Positions 1 through 5,335 of a DNA stretch of 6,462 nucleotides are shown here, one piece after another. Position 1 is the stretch's first letter. The number at the start of each line of letters is the position of its first letter. The notes beneath the pieces were generated by a model that searched no databases, was not told the origin of the DNA, and worked only from the letters and a program-made list of their open reading frames with translations. The DNA is from Desulfobacteraceae bacterium (GTDB lineage Bacteria > Desulfobacterota > Desulfobacteria > Desulfobacterales > Desulfobacteraceae). The translations under genes were made by a program, and so were the position numbers. The stretch is taken from contig PIVQ01000427.1 in the NCBI GenBank assembly GCA_003354055.1, forward strand, positions 1-6,462, in the 5' to 3' direction.

Positions 1-103
1 CGTTTCGCCGTTTTTCCATTTTCATTTTATTGATCATGCCGAACAAATAGGGCGGCAACTGATCCATGCGAGATGCAAACCGAATGATATTATTTTCTTC
101 CAC
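1..103 (-). CDS. Class I/II PLP-dependent aminotransferase, N-terminal fragment (AlaC / LL-DAP aminotransferase-like family)
   Basis: Only the first 34 codons are present; the gene continues beyond the left edge. The reading frame begins with GTG at 103-101 and encodes a stretch with FASRMDQLPPYLFGMINKMK followed by a basic MEKRRN segment. This LPPYLF...IN.MK...RR pattern is typical of the extreme N-terminus of AlaC-type alanine/aspartate aminotransferases, just before the conserved IDLGMGNP segment, which would lie outside the window. I chose the GTG because an AGGAG ribosome-binding site (complement of 113-117) sits 9 nt upstream. An in-frame TTG at 109-107 is only 3 nt from that site, and an in-frame TAG at 118-116 closes the frame above it. 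The family call rests on a short segment and on memory. The catalytic lysine and substrate residues cannot be seen, so the substrate is open. Confidence 0.68.
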   Translation of the reverse strand, partial: MEENNIIRFASRMDQLPPYLFGMINKMKMEKRRN

Positions 104-112
104 GACCAAAAG

Positions 113-117
113 CTCCT
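113..117 (-). promoter_or_regulatory. Ribosome-binding site AGGAG for the aminotransferase
   Basis: Read on the minus strand this is AGGAG, 9 nt before the GTG at 103. It decides the start: the alternative in-frame TTG at 109 would leave only 3 nt of spacing. Confidence 0.6.
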
Positions 118-158
118 AATAATACAGGGTTAAAAAAAGAAAATAAAACCATAGCAGA

Positions 159-177
159 TTTTATTCCAAGAATAAAA
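159..177. repeat. Perfect 8-bp inverted repeat with 3-nt spacer in front of the aminotransferase
   Basis: The arms TTTTATTC (159-166) and GAATAAAA (170-177) are perfect inverted copies around CAA. The dyad lies about 55 bp upstream of the aminotransferase GTG, inside the 168-bp gap between that gene and the kinase. It could be an operator for the minus-strand gene or a chance AT-rich dyad; the low sequence complexity keeps confidence low. No convincing -35/-10 pair could be fixed around it. Confidence 0.3.
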
Positions 178-193
178 GTAAAATATTGAATTT

Positions 194-219
194 AAAAAAA
201 AGGGATTACTCTCCATCCC
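194..219 (-). terminator. Rho-independent terminator downstream of the histidine kinase
   Basis: Read on the minus strand, GGGAT (219-215) pairs with ATCCC (206-202) across an 8-nt loop and is followed directly by eight T residues (201-194). It lies about 50 bp after the kinase stop codon and in the correct orientation to end the binding-protein/kinase transcript before the aminotransferase. The stem is only 5 bp, so termination may be incomplete. Confidence 0.6.
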
Positions 220-243
220 CCGCAGATACCGGTATGTTTATAT

Positions 244-273
244 GAAACTCCCGATATAGCAGGAGAGAGTTTC
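244..273 (-). repeat. 7-bp inverted repeat overlapping the kinase stop codon
   Basis: GAAACTC (244-250) and GAGTTTC (267-273) are perfect inverted arms around 16 nt, and the inner arm overlaps the TGA stop of the kinase (274-272). There is no T-run after it on the minus strand, so it is not a classical terminator. It could protect the mRNA 3' end or be chance. Confidence 0.25.
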
Positions 274-2518
274 AATCTTTGTTGTGGGCGGAACCAAGGG
301 TAAGTTCCCTGGTTCGCCCATGGCGGTTATTCAGGGGCAGGCAGATGATAAATTTTGCACCAAGCCCGGGACTGGAATCGACGCTCATCTGTCCTTTATG
401 ATTTTCAGTGATGATAAAATATGAAACCGAAAGCCCGAGTCCTGTGCCCACACCAACGGGTTTGGTAGTATAAAAAGGTTCAAACACCCGCCTGCGGGTG
501 GGTTTATCCATACCCGGACCATTATCCTGGATTTCCACACACAGTGATTTTGTTTTTACATATATTCTGACGGTAAATTCCGGTGCCTTGGTCTTAGCTT
601 CCTGCATGGCCTGGGCCCCGTTGCGAAGAATGTTGAGAAATACCTGTTGGATTTTAGTCCCTTCACAGGGAACAAGAGGAATATTCTCCCCATATACTTT
701 TTTTATTTTGATAGTTTTAAAATCATATTGTTTTTTGAGGTTAAAATCAGTACCTGCCAGTTCAAAGGTTTTGTCCAGAAGTTCAGCCAGATTATGAAAA
801 GAGACTTTTGCATCACTCTTTCTGGCAAAACTGAGCATATTCTTCACAATACCAGCCATTCTGATCCCCGCCCCCTTCATGTTCTGAAGCATGTGAAGAA
901 TATCCCTTTTTTCCATAAAAGACTTGATCTCATCCATGCTGATACCCACCGCTTGGGCGGCCTGTCTGTTTGCCGGAAGTTCAGAATTTGTAAGGCGCCT
1001 GGCTATTAGTTCTGCTGTCTGCAGCATTCCTGCCAGGGGATTGTTTATCTCATGGGCCATTCCCGCGGCAAGACCGCCCACGGAGAGCATCTTTTCCGAT
1101 TGAATCATCATCTCCTGGGCCTGTTTATACTCTGATATATCCCGGATGGTACTCTGAATGGCAAGATGACCACCTATTCTGACCTGGGTGGCCATCACAC
1201 TCGCATCAAATTCCTGACCGTCCATGCGTTTGTGTGTCCATTCAAATAATGCTGACCCGGTTTCCCTGATTTGTGATAATACTTGATCAGCCTTTACTGA
1301 TGAGGCGGTTCCGTCAGGTTGAAGTTCCGGAGACAGCTCAAGGGGTAACAAGGTAAGAAGCTGTTCTTTGGATTCCGTGGCGAACATCTGAACCGCAGCC
1401 GGATTGCAGTCTATACAGCCTTTTTTCAGGTCTAAAAGTAAAATGGCATCTAATGAGGATTCAAACAGATTTTTATACTTTTCTTCACTTTCCTGAAGCG
1501 AATCAAGCATTGAGTTAAAATAATACCCAAACTGGATCAATTCATCGTCTCTATTTCCGTCCAGTTCAAACCTTGCACGGCTGTTACCTGTTTTAACCTG
1601 CCACATGGCTGTTGCAACAGAACGTATGGGTATAACAATGCTTTTTGAGAAGAGGAAAAAAATTATAAATAATATAAGACTAAAGATGATGGTTAAAGCC
1701 AGAGCCCACTTGTTTAACTTCTTTCTTTTGGTCTCGGCTTTAGCAAAATCTGATTTTAATAATTGGTCAGATTCTTTAAACACAGTGTCAAATAGTCCTG
1801 CTAGCCTTGAATTTTCAGTATCAAACCTGTTTTTTATCTCTTTCATTTCCAGGATCAGGGCATAATCCTTTTCAAGTACATCTTTAAAAGAAAAAAGGTA
1901 GGCCAGTGTTCTTTCATCCGGAAGGTTTAACTCTTTAATTTTTTTCCCCAGATAATCCGTCACCAGGGCAAGGGCGCGATAACCACTCTCACTCTGGTGC
2001 ATTAAATAATTTATAAAAAAATGGGTAAGGTTAAACAGGGGTTTAAACAACGCGTCCTGATTATTGTTTAATATATTGGAAACCAGTGACTTGTAACTCG
2101 TATCCATGATGGTCCGGTGAAGATTCCGGCTTGTTTTTAACTGGATGAACAAATTGAATATATTTTCATACTCAATCAGGCTTGTCTGGATTTGCCGGAG
2201 CTTAGACTGAATGGGGGGACCCAGTTGTTTATTCTGTAAATCAGTGAGCCGTTCTTTTACCTGCTTCACAATGGTGCCGAATTGAGCATTGGCTTCTGGA
2301 TTCTCTTCTTCGAGGATTTTTCTTTCCCAGAACCTGATTTCATAAAAGAGCCCGTTTAGAGAACGTATTTCTCTTTCAATATTGGAGTTTTCCAGCATTT
2401 GGGCGGCAAGCTGATTCTGTTCGTTTAAAAAAAATGACAGAATACCGTATCCACAGGCAAATACAATCACCAGAAGTGCGGCTGTTGCGTAGAATTTACT
2501 GTTAATACTCCGAAGCAA
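272..2518 (-). CDS. Membrane sensor histidine kinase with large periplasmic domain, HAMP, PAS, DHp and HATPase domains
   Basis: This 748-aa protein is a two-component sensor kinase of the inner membrane. A first membrane helix (about 9-31) and a second (about 271-290) enclose a roughly 240-residue periplasmic region that looks almost wholly helical, as in TorS-type sensors. A HAMP linker follows (about 291-345, Pro297), then a PAS domain (about 346-465) and the DHp domain with the H-box MAHEINNPL, where His489 is the predicted phosphorylation site. The ATPase domain shows the N-box (Asn633), DNGPGM at 665-670, an F-box RRRVFEPFYTTKP near 676-688 and GVGTGLGL at 689-696, so it should be catalytically active. 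There is no receiver domain, and no response regulator lies in the window. The start is TTG at 2518, preceded by AGGTGA with 6-nt spacing. It follows the double binding protein by 10 bp, so the two are probably co-transcribed and that protein is the likely periplasmic partner. The ligand and output are unknown. Confidence 0.93.
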   Translation of the reverse strand: MLRSINSKFYATAALLVIVFACGYGILSFFLNEQNQLAAQMLENSNIEREIRSLNGLFYEIRFWERKILEEENPEANAQFGTIVKQVKERLTDLQNKQLGPPIQSKLRQIQTSLIEYENIFNLFIQLKTSRNLHRTIMDTSYKSLVSNILNNNQDALFKPLFNLTHFFINYLMHQSESGYRALALVTDYLGKKIKELNLPDERTLAYLFSFKDVLEKDYALILEMKEIKNRFDTENSRLAGLFDTVFKESDQLLKSDFAKAETKRKKLNKWALALTIIFSLILFIIFFLFSKSIVIPIRSVATAMWQVKTGNSRARFELDGNRDDELIQFGYYFNSMLDSLQESEEKYKNLFESSLDAILLLDLKKGCIDCNPAAVQMFATESKEQLLTLLPLELSPELQPDGTASSVKADQVLSQIRETGSALFEWTHKRMDGQEFDASVMATQVRIGGHLAIQSTIRDISEYKQAQEMMIQSEKMLSVGGLAAGMAHEINNPLAGMLQTAELIARRLTNSELPANRQAAQAVGISMDEIKSFMEKRDILHMLQNMKGAGIRMAGIVKNMLSFARKSDAKVSFHNLAELLDKTFELAGTDFNLKKQYDFKTIKIKKVYGENIPLVPCEGTKIQQVFLNILRNGAQAMQEAKTKAPEFTVRIYVKTKSLCVEIQDNGPGMDKPTRRRVFEPFYTTKPVGVGTGLGLSVSYFIITENHKGQMSVDSSPGLGAKFIICLPLNNRHGRTRELTLGSAHNKD

Positions 2519-2524
2519 TTTGGG

Positions 2525-2530
2525 TCACCT
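2525..2530 (-). promoter_or_regulatory. Kinase ribosome-binding site AGGTGA overlapping the stop codon of the upstream gene
   Basis: On the minus strand the TAG stop of the binding-protein gene (2531-2529) runs into AGGTGA (2530-2525), which is 6 nt from the kinase TTG (2518). The overlap of stop codon and Shine-Dalgarno sequence, plus the weak TTG start, suggests translational coupling that would keep the kinase at lower levels than the binding protein. Confidence 0.65.
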
Positions 2531-4301
2531 AATGATAATCTTTTGTCAGGCTGACCGGAGACAGACTGACAGGGATAAACGGGTTTATTTTATCTCCCCT
2601 GAAAAAAAGTGCTGCAGTTCTTATGGAAATCTGACCCATTTTTTCTGGCTGCTGTGCAATTGTGGCTGTGATTTTTCTTTCTTTGACGGCTTTGACGGCC
2701 TCTTTGATGGCATCGAATCCAACCAGCACTTTTGTTGCTTTATTATTTTCCCGGGCCAGAACATCCATGGCACCTAAAATCATGGAATCGTTATGGGCAA
2801 AAACAGCATCAAATTTAATACCATTATCGATAATCCGTTCCATAACCTGTCCGGCCCGGCTCCGGTCAAAATTGGCAGCTTCCCTTACAACAACCTTTAT
2901 GTCGGGATATTTTTTAAGTTCATCATTAAATCCAAGACCTCTGTCATGGGCGGCAGAAGTTCCGGGAATTCCTTCTATTTCAATCACTTTTCCTGCTTTA
3001 TTGAGGTGGTTGGCAATTATTTTAGCAGCCATTCTGCCTCCCTGGATATTGTCCGAAGCCACGTGGCCTATAATTTTTCCTTCAGAGATTTCTCTGTCAA
3101 CGGTAATAACAGGTATATTTTCTAACCGGGCCATGTCAATTCCGGGAATTACAGCTTCTGCACTGGTCGGATTAACAATGATGGCATCAACACGCTGGTT
3201 TTGAAGGCTGACGATATCCATGAGCTGTTGGGATTCGTTATTGGCCGCATCTTTAACAATTAATTCCATTCCAAACAATGCTGCCTCTTCTTTGGCACCT
3301 TTGACCAGTGAAACAAAAAAGGGATTACCCAGATTGGAAATTGAAAATCCGATAGTTTTGTTGAAATGTTCAGGGGTAATCAGATGAAGGGGGGTACTCA
3401 TGGTATCGGGAACTGCATCTCCATTAACTTTTTTCCAGGCCAGCATTACCCCGTATTCCCCCATTAATTCAGGATGCTGTTCTACGGTGGCGCTTATCTT
3501 TCCGATCCGAATGGCATTTCTTACAGATTCGATATTATCATACCCGGCAACCCGTATATTTTTGAGGTTCATAAGATCAAGTGCCTGGAGGACGCCAAGG
3601 GCCATTTTATCATTGGCGCAGAAAATAGCGTCAACATGGACAAATTGTTCCAGAAGTCTCATGGTGAGGGAAAAAGCCTGTTCCGTATTCCAATAGGCGG
3701 GTTCAGATGCAATAATCTTTATATTGCTGTTTTTTCTGACAGCTTCGGAGAATCCTTGTTTTCTGAGTTCGGCATTTTCCACCCCCCTTATCCCTTCAAG
3801 GATGATCACATTGCCTTTTTTGTTCAGCTTCTTTTTAATATAGGATCCCAGCAACCTGCCGCCGGTCCTGTTATCTGACCCCACAAAGGGAATGGACAGG
3901 CCATTGGATTTGAGAATATCCTTGTTCAACGGATTATCAATGTTGATGACTGCGATTCCTTTTTCAATTGCCTTTTTGCATACCGGGATCAGCTTTTCAG
4001 AATCGACCGGTGCTATGACAATGGCCCCGTAATTCCTGGAGATGAGATTTTCAATAATGCTGATCTGGAGCGCGATATCTGTTGGATTTTTTATGCCAAA
4101 TATCTCCAAGGGAATTTTATTTTCTTCGGCATATTCTTTGGCACCCTGCTCCATTTTAATAAAAAATGGGTTGGACAGGGCTTTCATCACCAGTGCAACT
4201 GTGGTTGCATTATTTTCTATGGCCTGGGAAGGGGTATGGCAGACCATGGTAATTAAAATTATGCATAGACCTGTAACCAGAGTTTTGAATGCATGGTTCA
4301 T
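2529..4301 (-). CDS. Exported tandem (two-module) periplasmic sugar-binding protein, RbsB/AlsB family
   Basis: This 590-aa protein is about twice the length of a normal sugar-binding protein because it contains two complete type I periplasmic-binding modules. A Sec signal peptide is visible (basic start, hydrophobic 7-21, probable cleavage after SQA at 27; no lipobox). Module 1 spans about 33-314, module 2 about 315-590. Module 2 matches E. coli RbsB at every ribose-contacting position I know: N326, F328, F329, N377, D402, R403, R454, N504, D530, Q550, all offset 313-315 from mature RbsB numbering. Module 1 opens with KALSNPFF, like AlsB, and keeps N44, F46, F47, D122, R180, N230, D255 and Q275. 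It has Ala97 and Asn123 where RbsB has Asn64 and Arg90, so its ligand probably differs. No permease or ATPase gene adjoins it; the next gene is a sensor kinase, so a ligand-sensing role is more likely than transport. The ATG at 4301 is supported by AGGAG 7 nt upstream. Confidence 0.92.
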   Translation of the reverse strand: MNHAFKTLVTGLCIILITMVCHTPSQAIENNATTVALVMKALSNPFFIKMEQGAKEYAEENKIPLEIFGIKNPTDIALQISIIENLISRNYGAIVIAPVDSEKLIPVCKKAIEKGIAVINIDNPLNKDILKSNGLSIPFVGSDNRTGGRLLGSYIKKKLNKKGNVIILEGIRGVENAELRKQGFSEAVRKNSNIKIIASEPAYWNTEQAFSLTMRLLEQFVHVDAIFCANDKMALGVLQALDLMNLKNIRVAGYDNIESVRNAIRIGKISATVEQHPELMGEYGVMLAWKKVNGDAVPDTMSTPLHLITPEHFNKTIGFSISNLGNPFFVSLVKGAKEEAALFGMELIVKDAANNESQQLMDIVSLQNQRVDAIIVNPTSAEAVIPGIDMARLENIPVITVDREISEGKIIGHVASDNIQGGRMAAKIIANHLNKAGKVIEIEGIPGTSAAHDRGLGFNDELKKYPDIKVVVREAANFDRSRAGQVMERIIDNGIKFDAVFAHNDSMILGAMDVLARENNKATKVLVGFDAIKEAVKAVKERKITATIAQQPEKMGQISIRTAALFFRGDKINPFIPVSLSPVSLTKDYH

Positions 4302-4322
4302 TATATATCTCCTGATATATAA
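4301..4322 (-). promoter_or_regulatory. 9-bp hairpin presenting the Shine-Dalgarno sequence of the binding-protein gene
   Basis: The arms 4301-4309 and 4314-4322 are perfect inverted copies around a 4-nt loop. In the minus-strand mRNA the loop reads AGGA, the core of the ribosome-binding site, and the lower strand of the stem includes the A of the AUG (position 4301). The stem is eight A-U pairs and one G-C pair that closes the loop. It could act as a weak translational control element or a protein-binding dyad; the sequence pattern is clear, the function is inferred. Confidence 0.45.
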
Positions 4323-4349
4323 AAAGGGTCGTCGTAAAGACTATGGCTA

Positions 4350-4469
4350 AGGATTGGCTCCAAAATTACTTGATCTTTTGTTTTCAAAATACCCAGTCTT
4401 TTAAGGGGTTTTGGAAACAAGTTTCTGCCCTTCAGGGTATTTAGATCAAGTTATTTTGAAACGATTCCT
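4350..4469. repeat. 120-nt imperfect foldback (nested inverted repeats)
   Basis: The outer arms 4350-4376 and 4443-4469 match as inverted copies at 22 of 27 positions. Inside lies a perfect 8-bp pair (4387-4394 with 4435-4442), then AAGGG/CCCTT (4403-4407 with 4428-4432), then an apical GAAA/TTTC stem closed by CAAG (4414-4425). Two of the five outer mismatches become G-U pairs only in a minus-strand transcript, which slightly favours an RNA made in the binding-protein direction. Candidates are a small non-autonomous mobile element (MITE-like), a structured leader RNA for the sensor pair, or a palindromic protein-binding region. No target-site duplication is clear beyond A/T-rich flanks. Confidence 0.6.
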
Positions 4470-4526
4470 AAACAATTGTGGCTGATTTAAAATTCAATAC
4501 AGAGATTGCGTTTCATTTTGCATTAT

Positions 4527-4559
4527 AGGTTACAGGAATCATTATTCCAAATAAAACCT
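4527..4559. repeat. Small nested dyad upstream of cbiC
   Basis: GGAAT (4535-4539) and ATTCC (4544-4548) form a 5-bp stem around CATT. An outer pair AGGTT (4527-4531) with AACCT (4555-4559) could stack further out with asymmetric gaps. It lies about 150-180 bp before cbiC. It may be an operator or chance; there is no T-run making it a terminator. Confidence 0.25.
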
Positions 4560-4694
4560 GAATATTTATGGATATAAATAAAATAAAAAAAGATTATGCG
4601 CTAAAAGCCTTTGCCGAGATTGCCAAAGCTAAATGAAAAATGGTATTTAACCTGAGCAAACTTAAAAATAAAATGCTTATAAGCGTACCAGAAT

Positions 4695-4702
4695 AGGAAG
4701 GG
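4695..4702 (+). promoter_or_regulatory. Ribosome-binding site of cbiC
   Basis: AGGAAGGG lies 3 nt before the ATG at 4706, with its AGGA core 7 nt away. It supports that ATG as the cbiC start. Confidence 0.6.
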
Positions 4703-4705
4703 CAA

Positions 4706-5323
4706 ATGAAACCACAGGAAATAGAAGATCTAAGTTTTAAAATAATAGAAGAGGAAGCCTGCGACCATGGATTTAATGATCAGGAATGGCCTATCGTAAG
4801 AAGGATGATCCATACCTCTGCGGATTTTGAATATATTAAGAGTATCCGGTTTAACGACGATGCCGTTGCAAGAGGAATCCAGGCCATTCGATCCGGGTGT
4901 AATATTTTCACCGATACCAATATGGCCCGGGTGGGCACCCGGAAAAAAGAGATTGAATCCTTTGGCGGCAGCGTGAGCTGTCTGATCGGGGATGCTGCCG
5001 TGGCTAAGGAGGCAAAGAAAAACGGAACCACAAGAGCCTTGGCTGCCGTGGATATGGCCTGCGAAAGTCTGGGATCCGGCATATACGTGGTGGGAAATGC
5101 CCCCACTGCCCTGCTCCGGCTCATTGAGCATATCCGTGATAAAAAGGTTACCCCTGCCCTGGTCATCGGGTTTCCTGTCGGGTTTGTCAATGCTGCTGAA
5201 TCCAAGGATGCCCTCATGGAACTTTCCATCCCCTATATAACGAACAAGGGCAGAAAAGGGGGATCTAATATTGCCGCCAGTGTTGTGAATGCCCTGGCCA
5301 TTGCTGCATACGCTGCAGATTAA
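4706..5323 (+). CDS. cbiC: Cobalt-precorrin-8 methylmutase (precorrin-8X methylmutase family)
   Basis: CbiC moves the methyl group from C-11 to C-12 of cobalt-precorrin-8 to give cobyrinate, a late corrin-ring step of cytoplasmic cobalamin synthesis. The 205-aa length is normal for the family. RRMIHTSADFEY near 32-43 contains the predicted catalytic His36. The signatures DTNMARVGTRK, GNAPTALLRL and the C-terminal GFPVGFVNAAESK and TNKGRKGGSNIAASVVNAL are all intact. The ATG at 4706 has a good ribosome-binding site. Pairing with a CbiA-type synthase and the anaerobic look of the organism favour cbiC over the aerobic counterpart cobH, which is the same family. It is the first gene of a plus-strand operon. 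Its stop TAA is followed after 12 bases by the first conserved codons of cbiA, in the same reading frame. Confidence 0.96.
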   Translation: MKPQEIEDLSFKIIEEEACDHGFNDQEWPIVRRMIHTSADFEYIKSIRFNDDAVARGIQAIRSGCNIFTDTNMARVGTRKKEIESFGGSVSCLIGDAAVAKEAKKNGTTRALAAVDMACESLGSGIYVVGNAPTALLRLIEHIRDKKVTPALVIGFPVGFVNAAESKDALMELSIPYITNKGRKGGSNIAASVVNALAIAAYAAD

Positions 5324-5330
5324 AAAGGGG
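5324..5330 (+). promoter_or_regulatory. Ribosome-binding site before cbiA
   Basis: AAAGGGG directly follows the cbiC stop and is 5 nt from the ATC at 5336. It points to that codon as the place of initiation even though the codon is non-canonical. Confidence 0.5.
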
Positions 5331-5335
5331 GCGTT

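Larger units (their letters stand above)
4302..4705. other. 404-bp divergent intergenic region between the sensor pair and the cbi operon
   Basis: This AT-rich region must hold the promoters of both divergent operons, but I could not place a convincing -35/-10 pair for either. It contains the Shine-Dalgarno hairpin at the left, a long foldback at 4350-4469, a small nested dyad at 4527-4559 and two very short reading frames in the cbiC frame (4568-4636 and 4640-4696). I looked for a cobalamin riboswitch before cbiC and saw neither the B12 box nor the expected surrounding helices. Confidence 0.7.

Noticed and set aside
107..109. TTG as the aminotransferase start
   Set aside because: Only 3 nt separate it from the AGGAG site, whereas GTG at 103 has 9 nt.
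2662..3204. Plus-strand open frame of 180 codons
   Set aside because: It lies wholly antisense to module 2 of the binding protein, whose minus-strand frame has unmistakable RbsB motifs; the plus-strand product has no recognisable domain.
3474..3878. Plus-strand open frame of 134 codons
   Set aside because: Antisense shadow of module 1 of the binding protein, with no ribosome-binding site or family resemblance.
4506..4529. TTGCGT followed by TATAGG as a cbiC promoter
   Set aside because: The spacer is only about 12 bp, too short for a sigma-70 promoter, and no better-spaced pair was found.
4634..4636. In-frame TGA read as selenocysteine, joining the small frame to cbiC
   Set aside because: There is no redox motif around it, an in-frame TAG follows at 4694, and CbiC has a complete normal start at 4706.
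4730..5229. Two minus-strand open frames of 133 and 149 codons
   Set aside because: They are antisense to cbiC, whose full-length conserved motifs explain the coding signal.
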